Source: JANQQN01 sp964519665 (GTDB lineage Bacteria > Myxococcota > Kuafuiibacteriia > Kuafuiibacteriales > Kuafuiibacteriaceae). From it: a stretch of DNA of 64,000 nt. The stretch is from contig CAZFIV010000020.1 in assembly GCA_964519665.1 (NCBI GenBank), positions 21,733 to 85,732 of the forward strand, written 5' to 3'. Below, piece by piece: positions 45,046 to 53,536 of this stretch. A program made the position numbers and the translations under genes. Numbering within the stretch: position 1 is the stretch's first letter; every line of letters starts with the position of its first letter. Under the pieces are notes generated by a model. It was not told where the DNA came from and did not search any database. It was given only the letters and a program-made list of their open reading frames with translations.

Positions 45046-45981
45046 GTGGAATACTACTTCGCGCGTTACGGCGATCTCGAGCTGCACCGCCGGATGGTTG
45101 CCGACCGATGGCGGACCGAGGCGTTTGCTCGGGCCCTGCGCGGTGCGGTCCGGCCGGGTGACCATGTTCTCGACGTGGGGACCGGAACGGGCATCCTCGC
45201 CATGCTCGCGGCCCAGGCCGGGGCTGAGAAGGTCTTCGCGGTCGAGCAGTCGCCGATCGCCCAAACGGCGGCGAATCTCGTGAAGGCAAACGGCCTCCAG
45301 GATCGTGTCAAGGTGCTCCGAGGTCCTGCGTCCGAGGTCGATCTCGACGAACCGGTTGACGTATTGGTCAGCGAATGGCTGGGCCACATGGCATTCGTCG
45401 AGAACATGCTGGATGACGTGCTGGCTGCTCGAGATCGGAACCTGGCCTCGGATGGTCGGATGCTTCCCGTCGACGTCGACCTGAAGCTCGCCCCGATCGG
45501 CGACCCGGTCTTATTCCATCAGTTCGGACCGGGCTTTTGGCGGCGATCCATCGAGGGGCTGGACTTTTCTTCGCTCGAACGGCTCGAGCTCGAGCAAGGT
45601 CGAGCGTTGCAGACCCGGGTCGAGGCGTCGACGCTCCTCGCAGAGCCGGCGAGCCTGGTCCGCCTGGACCTCAAGACCTGCGAGCGCAACGATCCTTTCG
45701 GCACGGGCAAACTGACCTTCGAGATAATCCGCGACGGCGTGGTCGATGGTTTCGCCGGATGGTTTTCGACGACGCTCGCGGAGAATGTCATTCTCGATAC
45801 CGGGCCCCGGCAGCCCGAAACCCACTGGTCTCAAACCTATTTTGCGTTCGAACCGTTTCCCGTGGATGCCGGTGAGGAGCTCGAAATCGAATTCGGACTG
45901 GCCCGAGATCCCGAAGAGCCGCGCCACTTGAAGGTGACCCTGCACGTCGAGGGCGACGGCCGGACTTATACCGTCGAGTGA
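45046..45981 (+). CDS. Class I protein arginine methyltransferase-like enzyme
   Basis: This 311-residue protein matches the eukaryotic PRMT layout: YYFARYGDLELHRRMVADRWRTEAF (the YFxxY segment), the SAM-binding VLDVGTGTGILAMLAAQAG, the double-E loop with E110 and E119 in SEWLGHMAFVENML, and the THW loop at T259-H260-W261. These are the residues that hold arginine in PRMTs. Arginine methyltransferases are rare in bacteria, so the target is unknown. The start is GTG at 45046, 53 bases from the divergent 5'-nucleotidase gene. Confidence 0.9.
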   Translation: MEYYFARYGDLELHRRMVADRWRTEAFARALRGAVRPGDHVLDVGTGTGILAMLAAQAGAEKVFAVEQSPIAQTAANLVKANGLQDRVKVLRGPASEVDLDEPVDVLVSEWLGHMAFVENMLDDVLAARDRNLASDGRMLPVDVDLKLAPIGDPVLFHQFGPGFWRRSIEGLDFSSLERLELEQGRALQTRVEASTLLAEPASLVRLDLKTCERNDPFGTGKLTFEIIRDGVVDGFAGWFSTTLAENVILDTGPRQPETHWSQTYFAFEPFPVDAGEELEIEFGLARDPEEPRHLKVTLHVEGDGRTYTVE

Positions 45982-46018
45982 TCCGCTGACGAGTCGAAGC
46001 GGCCCAAGGCGGCCCCGG

Positions 46019-47449
46019 TCACTGAGCGGAGAGATTCGCAACGAGGATCGTCATTCGTTGGACGGCGTTTCGGAACTCTTCCTCCCCGACCGGTCGCGGT
46101 CGGTCGGAACGCAGATCTTGGGGCGTGCGGGCCCAAGGAATGTATCCGAAGACCGGAACGCCGATCAGGCGCAGCGGCACGGCACCTTGGGGATGATCCG
46201 AGAGGATCGGCACGGTGACCGAGTCGTCGGTAGCTCGCGCGCCGCGTCGAATTCTGTCGAGCCAGCGGTTGGACGCGCCTGACGTGCTCAGCGGCGACGC
46301 AACCTTCACCGTAAAATGAACGTCGGGGTCGTCGACCGCCTTCCGCAGCTCTCCAATGAACGAGCCGGGGGTGGAGTCTTCGAGAAGCGAGGCGCGAAGC
46401 AGAGCGCGGCTGCGATACGGGGAGGCGGTGGTCCGGGTACTCGTATCGCCCCGCAATCCCGCTTCGATGCGCAGGATCCGGACGTTGTCGAGGAACTGGG
46501 CGCCCAACCCGGGCCGGTCGATCAGTTCGGGGACCACGAAGTACCTCACACCGATCCGCGACCCAAGAAGCAAGCGTTGCGGTATGCTCAAGCCTTCGGC
46601 GGATGCCCGGAGGGTGGCCCGATTGGTCGCGGTGAGGCGGGGTTGGCGGGGTCGATCGCGAATGGCGACCAACGCTTGGGCGAGACGCTCGCTGCTTGGC
46701 GGTCCTTGGCCGTCGCTTCGATTCACGGTGGCAACCTGAATGACCGCCGTCGCTCGCTCGCCGACCGACACCGCCTGGACCCGTCGCCCGTCGCCGAACC
46801 AGTCGACCACGTCGCAACCTCCCCCGGTGAGGGCGACGGTCGCGGTCGCGATCGCGGGAGCTGTCGCGATCAACGCGTCCAGGCTGTTCGCACCTAGATC
46901 TAGGGCATCAGGAAGCGCCACGAGGTGAACGTCCCGTTTTCGAGGGCCGCCGAGCTCGGCGAGGACGGCGAGGCTCGTCGCATGGAGTACTGCGAGGCCC
47001 TTGCCATCCGCGACCCCGGCGCCCCACATCCTCCCTTCGCGGATGGTCAGGCTTCGCGGCGGGGTCTCGCGGGGCCAAGCCGCCGGGTCGACGCTCGCCG
47101 TGTCGAGGTGCGATAACAATACAACCGGAGGCCCCTTCGCATCGACGGCCTCGACGCGTCCCCAAACGGCCCATCGGCCGTCGCCGATATTGATAAGCTC
47201 GGTCTGGACCGATTCTCGGCGCAGGAAAGCCTGCAGGACCTGGGCCGCGTCGCGGCCGGCCCCTCGGGGCTGGGTCGTGTCGATGGCTACCAGCCGCTGC
47301 AGCAGCTCCTCCGCCCGCGCGGTGAGAGCGGACCAGGAGATGTCCGTCAATACGAACGGCGCGGGATCGGGGCGAACAGGGCCGCTCGCACATCCGAGTA
47401 GCGTCGCCATGACGCCGGCCACCGCGGCCGGCAGATGTCGCCTCCCCAT
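46019..47449 (-). CDS. Degenerate M20-peptidase-like lipoprotein
   Basis: This 476-residue protein has a lipobox (ATLLGC, cysteine at residue 20) and the M20 fold with LSHLDTASVD and GAGVADGKG, the first metal-binding segments. The usual EExG with the catalytic Glu and a metal ligand is replaced by ALDLG in ALPDALDLGANS, and the C-terminal HxxNE segment is not evident (FGYIPWARTPQDL). It may therefore be inactive or have a different role. The ATG at 47449 is chosen; the frame upstream of it looks non-coding. It is convergent with the PRMT gene and divergent from the EF-hand gene. Confidence 0.8.
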   Translation of the reverse strand: MGRRHLPAAVAGVMATLLGCASGPVRPDPAPFVLTDISWSALTARAEELLQRLVAIDTTQPRGAGRDAAQVLQAFLRRESVQTELINIGDGRWAVWGRVEAVDAKGPPVVLLSHLDTASVDPAAWPRETPPRSLTIREGRMWGAGVADGKGLAVLHATSLAVLAELGGPRKRDVHLVALPDALDLGANSLDALIATAPAIATATVALTGGGCDVVDWFGDGRRVQAVSVGERATAVIQVATVNRSDGQGPPSSERLAQALVAIRDRPRQPRLTATNRATLRASAEGLSIPQRLLLGSRIGVRYFVVPELIDRPGLGAQFLDNVRILRIEAGLRGDTSTRTTASPYRSRALLRASLLEDSTPGSFIGELRKAVDDPDVHFTVKVASPLSTSGASNRWLDRIRRGARATDDSVTVPILSDHPQGAVPLRLIGVPVFGYIPWARTPQDLRSDRPRPVGEEEFRNAVQRMTILVANLSAQ

Positions 47450-47521
47450 CTTCACTCCGCGGGTATAAACCCGGCGCGCCACTGGACGCACCCGCTTGTG
47501 GTGGTGTACGCCGAATAACGC

Positions 47522-48031
47522 GTGGCCGGCCTGGACCTTCCTGTCAAACTCCGCCGCGGACTCGGCAAGGGCAAAGTGGTGCCCGCCGAAGAGCTGACGC
47601 GACGACTGCTGCAGTTCGACGGCAACGGCGACGGAAACTTGAGTCGCGACGAGCTGACTAAGTTTTTCCTGCACCACCGCGTCGGCGGGCCGTGGTTCTG
47701 CGAGGTCGTGACCAAGACCCTGTGGGATATCGCGGAAGAGCGATGGTCGCAGCCGATCGAGAGTATCACCGCCCAGGCCCTCGGTCGGGTGATCAGTTAC
47801 AGCATGGCCCGACCCGGGCGCCCGACCGCACGATATGTGATCACGCCGGACGCCGTGCAGGGACTCGAAGAGAAGCGCGGCCTGGGCGAAGGAGGCCCGC
47901 GCCCCTCGGTTTCGCCGCCGCGGCGCCCCGTCGCCGACGCTTCGGGGCGCTCTGCGGTTCGCACGATGCTTCCGCCCCAAGGTCCTGGTCGGGCGGCACC
48001 ACGCCGAGCGGGTCCGCGTCCGAGACGGTGA
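47522..48031 (+). CDS. EF-hand calcium-binding protein coupled to an RluA gene
   Basis: This protein of about 169 residues has a canonical EF-hand loop, FDGNGDGNLSRDELTKFF (about residues 32-49), with Asp/Asn/Asp/Asn ligands and a Glu at position 12. The C-terminal third is Pro/Arg-rich and low in complexity. It starts with GTG at 47522 and its TGA overlaps the GTG of the pseudouridine synthase gene by four bases, indicating coupling. The partner or process is unknown. No signal peptide is visible. Confidence 0.7.
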   Translation: MAGLDLPVKLRRGLGKGKVVPAEELTRRLLQFDGNGDGNLSRDELTKFFLHHRVGGPWFCEVVTKTLWDIAEERWSQPIESITAQALGRVISYSMARPGRPTARYVITPDAVQGLEEKRGLGEGGPRPSVSPPRRPVADASGRSAVRTMLPPQGPGRAAPRRAGPRPRR

Positions 48032-48942
48032 CCGAGTCCGGGCCGGGCAAGCCGGAAACCACGCTTCCGTCGGGGGCCCTCGGTTCCCGATACGATCGCG
48101 CGATCCACAGGGTATTGACCGCCGCTGGACGTGAGGTCTCGGTGCGTGAGATCCGCCAAGCCCTCAAGAACGGCCTCATAACGGTGGACGGCCGGCCGAA
48201 GGCCCCGGGGCGAACGGCCCGTGGGGGCGAGCGCGTGCAATGGGGAGCATTCGTGCCCCGCCGCGAAGCGGTTTTGCGGCCAGCGAGCGAATGGTTTCAC
48301 GAGATTAGGGTCCTCGCCGACGAGGACGACCTCCTGGTGCTCGACAAGCCGTCCGGCCTGCCGACCCATCCGCTCCGGCCCGACGAAGACGTGACCCTCC
48401 TCAACGCGGCGATCGCGATCCGACCGGACGTCGGCCAGGCGGGTCCTCACCTCGAAGGAGGCTTGGTCCATCGCCTCGATACCGGCACGTCGGGCGTGGT
48501 GGTGTTCGCGACCTGCGTCGACGGTCGCGAGCGCTTGCGGGGCGACTTCGTCGCCCACCGCGTGATCAAGCGCTATTGGGCGCTGACGGTCCCGCCAACC
48601 TGGCAAACCCACCGAGCGGACGGCGCGATCGGAGGGACGGGCCAACGGGTTCGGGTCTTGCCTCCCGACGACCCCAATGGCTTGCCGGCAGAGACGTTGT
48701 TGACGGTACGAAAGGTCGATGGTGACCGGGCCTGGATCTGGGCCGAGACGGTAACGGGTCGGCGGCATCAAGTTCGTGCCCATCTCAGTGCCCTGGGCGC
48801 ACCGCTGTGGGGAGATGCGCTCTACGGAGGGCGGTCGGCGGCGCGGTTGGGGCTTCATGCGTCGGAGCTCGAGCTGCCGGACGGGCGGTGCTTTCGATCG
48901 CCCCTTCCCCCCGACCTGACCGACCAACTGGAGGCTCCATGA
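48028..48942 (+). CDS. RluA-family pseudouridine synthase
   Basis: This 304-residue enzyme has an N-terminal S4-like RNA-binding segment (VSVREIRQALKNGLITVDGRP) and the RluA catalytic region, GGLVHRLDTGTSG with the nucleophile D151. A further conserved segment is TGRRHQVRAHLSALGAPLWGD. Such enzymes isomerise specific uridines in rRNA or tRNA; which site is not readable. GTG at 48028 overlaps the previous stop, and its own stop overlaps the next gene's ATG (ATGA at 48939). Confidence 0.9.
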   Translation: MTESGPGKPETTLPSGALGSRYDRAIHRVLTAAGREVSVREIRQALKNGLITVDGRPKAPGRTARGGERVQWGAFVPRREAVLRPASEWFHEIRVLADEDDLLVLDKPSGLPTHPLRPDEDVTLLNAAIAIRPDVGQAGPHLEGGLVHRLDTGTSGVVVFATCVDGRERLRGDFVAHRVIKRYWALTVPPTWQTHRADGAIGGTGQRVRVLPPDDPNGLPAETLLTVRKVDGDRAWIWAETVTGRRHQVRAHLSALGAPLWGDALYGGRSAARLGLHASELELPDGRCFRSPLPPDLTDQLEAP

Positions 48943-49466
48943 CTCGAAACGCAGCCCTTTGCGTAATGACCGCGGTGCTCGGCGCCTGCGCGAGCTCGAC
49001 GCCCGGGCCAGGGTCGGCCCAGCTGCCCGAGGGACCGACCGTGGGCACGTTGCGCAAGCTGGATGGTACATACTTCACGCTGGACGCCCTGCGCGGAAGC
49101 GCGACTCTGATTACGTTCATCCAGACGTGGTCCGATCATGCCCTCGTCGAAGTCTCGCTGCTCGACGAAGTGGCCGAGCGGTACGGCGACCGGCTCACCG
49201 TCTTGTGCGTAGCCCTCGATGAGCAGCCGGAGATGGTGCAAATTTTCATGGATACCTTCCATCCATCGTACGAGGTGGTACAGGCTGCCGATGCAACCGC
49301 GCTCACCGGTCCTAACGGCCCCTTCGGACCGATCACCATGATTCCCACCTCGGTTCTTCTCGACGTTGATGGGCGGGTCGCGGCCCGAATGGATGGGATG
49401 TGGCGACCGCCGGTTCTTCGCAAGGCCGTCGAGCGCCTCGTGGGATCCATTGAAAAAGAGCGTTAA
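48939..49466 (+). CDS. TlpA-like thioredoxin-fold lipoprotein lacking redox cysteines
   Basis: This 175-residue exported protein has a signal peptide ending in a lipobox (AVLGAC) and a thioredoxin fold resembling TlpA/ResA: RKLDGTYFTLDALRGSATLITFIQTWSDHALVEV, where the usual WCxxC active site is replaced by WSDHA. A cis-Pro loop (ITMIPTSVLLDVDGRV) is kept. Without cysteines it cannot act as a disulfide oxidoreductase and may bind a ligand or partner. It is coupled to the RluA gene through an ATGA overlap. Confidence 0.8.
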   Translation: MTRNAALCVMTAVLGACASSTPGPGSAQLPEGPTVGTLRKLDGTYFTLDALRGSATLITFIQTWSDHALVEVSLLDEVAERYGDRLTVLCVALDEQPEMVQIFMDTFHPSYEVVQAADATALTGPNGPFGPITMIPTSVLLDVDGRVAARMDGMWRPPVLRKAVERLVGSIEKER

Positions 49467-49503
49467 GTTGCCGCGTTCGGTCTGCCCGGTTAAGGTCTCG
49501 CGG

Positions 49504-49839
49504 GTGTCGCGGATGAGCGTCATGGTGGGCGCAGCCGGGCTCCTGTCCGCGCTGATGGTTGTGGCGTTGCTCACGGCTGCGCTGCTCGGTCCCGACGGGA
49601 TCGTTCGTCACCGCCAGCTTGAATCGGACCTCGAACGTGTACGCGCTCTGAACGAGCAGCTGCGCGGCGAGAACCGCCGACTTACGGCGGAAAGAGACGC
49701 TCTACGACACGACCCGACGTACATCGACGCCGTCATTCGAGATGATCTTGGTTACACTCGGCCGGACGAGCTCGTCATTCAGCTGCCGTCGGCCCCCCCC
49801 CATCCGGCCGACGTTTCAGCCCGCCAGCCAACGCCCTGA
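49504..49839 (+). CDS. FtsB/DivIC-like septum formation initiator
   Basis: This protein of about 111 residues has one N-terminal transmembrane helix (MVGAAGLLSALMVVALLTAALL) followed by a coiled coil (HRQLESDLERVRALNEQLRGENRRL), then the FtsB/DivIC-type IDAVIRDDLGYTRPDELVI segment. FtsB links FtsL and FtsQ in the divisome. The C-terminus is Pro-rich. The start is uncertain: GTG at 49504 is preceded by AAGG, and ATG at 49513 is nearly as good. Confidence 0.8.
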   Translation: MSRMSVMVGAAGLLSALMVVALLTAALLGPDGIVRHRQLESDLERVRALNEQLRGENRRLTAERDALRHDPTYIDAVIRDDLGYTRPDELVIQLPSAPPHPADVSARQPTP

Positions 49840-49983
49840 GGGGGCATTGACTTGAGGGCGATCATCGACGGCGGATGCAAAGCCCGCGTGGGCGGCCTCT
49901 GACCGCTCCGTGCGACCCCCGAATGCGAGGGCGATCGCGGTCGATCTTATACTCGCGAAGAGGCGACCGAACGCCCCTTGTCG

Positions 49984-51360
49984 ATGCTAGCGGTTCCCGG
50001 CTATATCCGAGGGGGCCGATCCGCAGCCCCAAGTGGTTTGAGTTTGAGCAAAACTTTCATCCTCGACACGAACGTTCTTCTGCATGACCCGGGCGCGCTA
50101 TTCGCGTTCGAGGAGCACGCGGTCGTCGTACCCATTTACGTCATCGAAGAAATCGACAAGTTCAAACGGGACGCCAACGAGTTGGGGCGGTCCGCGCGGG
50201 AAGTCGGTCGCCGTCTCGACGAAATCCGAAAGCAGGGAAGCATCGCCAACGGCATCACGCTCGATTCGGGAGGCATGCTGCAGATCGCGTTTTCGGCGCG
50301 GACCCTGCCGCCCGAAGTGGCCGACAGCGCCAACTCCGTCGATTCCAGAATCTTGTCGGTGGCGATGGACTTCAAGGAGAAGTCCAACGGCAACGGGCCG
50401 ACGATCCTGGTGACCAAGGACGTCAACCTCCGCATTCGGGCCACGGCCCTCGGTCTCGAAGCCGAGGACTACGACCACGACCGGATGGAGATCGACGAGC
50501 TCTATACGGGCACCGTCGAGCTGGAGTGTGATGGCGAGGAGATCGATACGTTCTACAGTCGCGGCGAATTGACCTTGTCCGACCCGTACCATTTCCCCAA
50601 TGAGTTCATTCACTTGCGGAACCGCAACAACCCGAGTCACTCGGCGTTGGGCAAGGTCGATCTGCCGCTCGAACGCATTATTCCGATCAACCGATACAAA
50701 GACGGCGTGTGGGGGATCCGTCCCCGGAACAAAGAGCAATCGTTCGCGATCGACCTCCTGATGGACGACAACGTCAAGATGGTCACCCTGGTCGGCAAGG
50801 CAGGGACCGGCAAGACCCTGCTAGCGATCGCGGCCGGCCTTCACAAGGCCACCGAGGAAGGGGTCTACCAGCGGGTTCTCGTGTCTCGACCTATCTTTCC
50901 GCTCGGCCGCGACCTCGGCTATCTGCCCGGCACCGTCGAAGAGAAGCTGTCGCCGTGGATGCAACCGATTTTCGACAACGTCGAGTTCCTGATGGGCCTG
51001 TCCAACGATGAGAAGAAGGGCGGTCGGTCGTACATGGAACTGGTCGACCTCGGGATTCTCCAGATCGAGCCGCTCACCTACATCCGCGGTCGCTCGATTC
51101 CGCATCAATACATGATCGTCGACGAGGCGCAGAACCTCACTCCGCACGAAGTCAAAACGATCGTGTCGCGGGCCGGCGATGGAACGAAGATCGTTCTCAC
51201 CGGCGACCCCTATCAAATAGATAACCCTTACATGGACGCTACCAATAACGGGTTGGTTCACGTCGTGAATCGGTTCCGCACCGAGCGGATCGCAGGTCAC
51301 GTAACGCTGTTCAAAGGTGAACGCTCCGACCTCGCGGAGTTGGCGGCCAATCTGCTGTAA
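49984..51360 (+). CDS. PIN-domain PhoH-family ATPase
   Basis: This protein of about 458 residues joins an N-terminal PIN domain (about 20-150, with acidic residues D28 in ILDTNVLLHD and VIEEIDKFK) to a PhoH-type P-loop ATPase (about 245-440) with Walker A G271-KAGTGKT and a Walker B DEAQN (MIVDEAQNLTPHE). The same layout is seen in the YlaK-like PhoH2 group, reported to act as RNA helicase/ribonucleases. The true start could be ATG 49984 or a later TTG near 50038. It lies 144 bases after the FtsB-like gene. Confidence 0.9.
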   Translation: MLAVPGYIRGGRSAAPSGLSLSKTFILDTNVLLHDPGALFAFEEHAVVVPIYVIEEIDKFKRDANELGRSAREVGRRLDEIRKQGSIANGITLDSGGMLQIAFSARTLPPEVADSANSVDSRILSVAMDFKEKSNGNGPTILVTKDVNLRIRATALGLEAEDYDHDRMEIDELYTGTVELECDGEEIDTFYSRGELTLSDPYHFPNEFIHLRNRNNPSHSALGKVDLPLERIIPINRYKDGVWGIRPRNKEQSFAIDLLMDDNVKMVTLVGKAGTGKTLLAIAAGLHKATEEGVYQRVLVSRPIFPLGRDLGYLPGTVEEKLSPWMQPIFDNVEFLMGLSNDEKKGGRSYMELVDLGILQIEPLTYIRGRSIPHQYMIVDEAQNLTPHEVKTIVSRAGDGTKIVLTGDPYQIDNPYMDATNNGLVHVVNRFRTERIAGHVTLFKGERSDLAELAANLL

Positions 51361-51391
51361 GTCGGCTTCAAGTCGGCTTTAAGTCGGCCGC
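51359..51391. repeat. Three 11-bp tandem repeats after the phoH stop
   Basis: AAGTCGGCTTC, AAGTCGGCTTT and AAGTCGGCCGC lie in tandem starting within the stop codon of the PIN-PhoH gene. Their function is unknown. The rest of the gap to 51515 contains a 14-bp perfect palindrome, GCGCGCCGGCGCGC, at 51452-51465. Confidence 0.7.
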
Positions 51392-51515
51392 CGCGGAGTC
51401 GATGGGCGTGTTATGGTCCCTGCTGTGCTTGCCATCGTGGCATTCACGTTGGCGCGCCGGCGCGCGACCGCGTCGGTCGAGGTGACTCGGTAGCGTTGCC
51501 GGTCAACAAGGTTCG

Positions 51516-52970
51516 ATGGCTTCGGCGCGCGTCATTCTCCTTGTGGTCGATCAGCCGGCCCACCGTGTGTTGTTCAACCGGGCCCTCAACCCCACCCCGC
51601 ACCACCTGGTCTTCACGACCGACGGCGAGGACGCATTCGATCGGTATCCCGAGGTCAAACCGAATCTGGTTATTTCGCATCTGTACTCCCCTCGTCTCGA
51701 CGGCGGTCTCCTGTGCCAGCTGATCCGGCAGCGCCTGGGCGGTACTTCGGTGCCGTACGTGTTGATCGGCGACCAGGAATGCGAGTCCGAGGGGCTGAGG
51801 CGGGCTACGGAAGTCGAGGCGGATCTCTTCTTGACCCTTCCGATGGGAGAAGCAGACCTGCGGGCCCAGCTCGAAGTGCTGCTCGAATACGGCCGGAGCA
51901 CTACCGACATTCGAGCCCGACCCTTGGTCGAGATCGATGCCGAGCTGGATACGAACGCCGGTTCATCGATGGAAACGATGACCGGCGAGCCGTTCAGCCA
52001 GGTCGACGACGCGTCTACGGAAGCCGTTCCTTTCGACACGACGATCGACACGCATGACCTGACGGAGCTTCCGCCGGAGACGAACGACGTTGATACGGTC
52101 ATCTCACACGACAATCCCTTCTTCGACTCGGGCGGTGGGGCTCAGATCAGCGGTGACGGGGCGCTGCCGGACGATCCCGTCACCCAGGTCGCAATCGAGG
52201 CTCCGGAGTTCGGTCCAACCACGGCCCAGCCTGTCCTCAACGGCCCGGTGCCTCGTAGTCCGAGCCACATCGATCCGCTCGAGGAGCCACGGATCAACAC
52301 CCATCCCGGGCCTGGGCCATCCAAGAACCCCGCTACCGCGAGCCGACTGATCGCGGAAGTGCCGCGCGAGCGAACGCCGACCGGCGACAGCGGAGAACGG
52401 CTGCCGCCGGCGCCGGGCAATCGGCGGGGTCTGGACGAGAGCCAGCTTGGCAAACGTCTCGCAAAGCGGGTTCGGGCCATGTACCGGCTCCTGGAGGACG
52501 CCGACTTCTACCAGCTGCTCGACCTACCGCGCGACGCCTCGTACGACCGTATTCGACGCTCGTACTACGAGCTATCGCTCGAGTTCCATCCGGACCGATT
52601 CTTCCTCCTGCGCTCGGGCGACCTCAAAGAGAAGATCTACGCGATCTACCGGCGGGTGGCCGAAGCGTTCCAGGTGCTCGGAGATGAACGCACGCGCCAG
52701 GAATACGACCATACGCTTCAGGATGCAGGCGACGAGGATGCAGCCGCGTCGGCTGAAGACGCCGCGGCCCGCCCGTCAACTGCATTGGGTGTGGTAGGTC
52801 AGACGGATTCTGGCCAGCGCTACATCGAGCTGGCCTCCGCCGCCTTCGAATCTGGCGACTACAACCACGCCCGACTGCTCCTCATGCTGGCTCAGGCGTG
52901 CGAACGCGAAAATCCAAGCTTGGAAGCCGGTCTGCAGAAGGTGATCCGCTCTATTGAGTCCAGCATCTGA
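51516..52970 (+). CDS. Pseudo-receiver and DnaJ domain protein
   Basis: This 484-residue protein has an N-terminal response regulator-like domain (about 1-125) in which the phospho-acceptor Asp is replaced by His (H55 in LVISHLYSP), so it probably is not phosphorylated. A long acidic, Pro-rich linker is followed by a J domain (about 325-400) with the HPD motif at H358-D360 and a short TPR-like C-terminus (SAAFESGDYNHARLLLMLAQACE). J domains stimulate DnaK; the receiver domain may direct it to a target. Two or three genes of this type are known in myxobacterial genomes. Confidence 0.85.
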   Translation: MASARVILLVVDQPAHRVLFNRALNPTPHHLVFTTDGEDAFDRYPEVKPNLVISHLYSPRLDGGLLCQLIRQRLGGTSVPYVLIGDQECESEGLRRATEVEADLFLTLPMGEADLRAQLEVLLEYGRSTTDIRARPLVEIDAELDTNAGSSMETMTGEPFSQVDDASTEAVPFDTTIDTHDLTELPPETNDVDTVISHDNPFFDSGGGAQISGDGALPDDPVTQVAIEAPEFGPTTAQPVLNGPVPRSPSHIDPLEEPRINTHPGPGPSKNPATASRLIAEVPRERTPTGDSGERLPPAPGNRRGLDESQLGKRLAKRVRAMYRLLEDADFYQLLDLPRDASYDRIRRSYYELSLEFHPDRFFLLRSGDLKEKIYAIYRRVAEAFQVLGDERTRQEYDHTLQDAGDEDAAASAEDAAARPSTALGVVGQTDSGQRYIELASAAFESGDYNHARLLLMLAQACERENPSLEAGLQKVIRSIESSI

Positions 52971-52981
52971 GGGGTTTGGGC

Positions 52982-53080
52982 GCCCGACTTTGGTGTCCGA
53001 CTCTGGTGCTTTGGTGCCCGACTTTGGTGCTTTGGTGCCCGACTTTGGTGCTTTGGTGCCCGACTCTGGTGCCCGACGCT
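52982..53080. repeat. 21-bp minisatellite between the DnaJ-like gene and tRNA-Ser genes
   Basis: About four to five degenerate units of a 21-bp repeat beginning GCCCGACTTTGG (with CTTTGGT between units) run immediately after the stop of the upstream gene. Variants TCCGACTCTGG and CCCGACGCTCGG mark the flanks. Such arrays vary in copy number between strains. Confidence 0.85.
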
Positions 53081-53125
53081 CGGGCCGGACCCTGGGGACG
53101 ATGCTGATGAGATGGGAAAAAGGGG

Positions 53126-53216
53126 TGGCGGAGAGAGCGGGATTCGAACCCGCGGTACGGTTTACCCGTACACTGGTTTAGCAAACCAGCGCCTTCAGCC
53201 ACTCGGCCACCTCTCC
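53126..53216 (-). tRNA. tRNA-Ser(GCT)
   Basis: On the minus strand the gene starts GGAGAGGTGGCCGAGTGG and ends with the T arm GTTCGAATCCCGC, a matching acceptor TCTCTCC, discriminator G and an encoded CCA. The anticodon stem-loop CTGGTTT-GCT-AAACCAG gives anticodon GCT, and a long variable arm is present as in all tRNA-Ser genes. Confidence 0.95.
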
Positions 53217-53253
53217 AACCACGAAAACGGAAACTCGGCTTTTAAAAGAGCTT

Positions 53254-53340
53254 CGGAGCAGGAGGGATTCGAACCCCCGGTACGCTCTCACGCACGGCGG
53301 TTTTCAAAACCGCTGCCTTCAACCGCTCGGCCACTGCTCC
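53254..53340 (-). tRNA. tRNA-Ser(TGA)
   Basis: On the minus strand it starts GGAGCAGTGGCCGAGCGG, has the anticodon stem-loop GCGGTTT-TGA-AAACCGC, a long variable arm and the T arm GTTCGAATCCC, ending CTGCTCC plus discriminator G. CCA is not encoded (GAAG follows). It lies 37 bases upstream of the tRNA-Ser(GCT) gene on the same strand and is likely co-transcribed with it. Confidence 0.95.
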
Positions 53341-53536
53341 TCGGTGGGAGGACCAATCGTCGAGCTCCCCACCCGGGACGCACCACTTAACTCAAACATC
53401 CGAAGCGCGCAACGGCCATTCGAACCTTGGATCGTAAGGGTGATTCGCACGATCGGCCATTTCAACGTAACACCACTTCATGGTGCGGACGTACCTCCGA
53501 GCGGAACGGCAACCGCCAATGAATGGGAGAAGCACC

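Noticed and set aside
47797..49071. A 424-codon open frame on the minus strand opposite the RluA gene
   Set aside because: The RluA and TlpA-like genes on the + strand have strong family motifs; this frame is Arg-rich and unmatched.
52982..53080. CRISPR array
   Set aside because: The repeats are about 21 bp, head to tail with no unique spacers of constant length and no cas genes, so it is a minisatellite.
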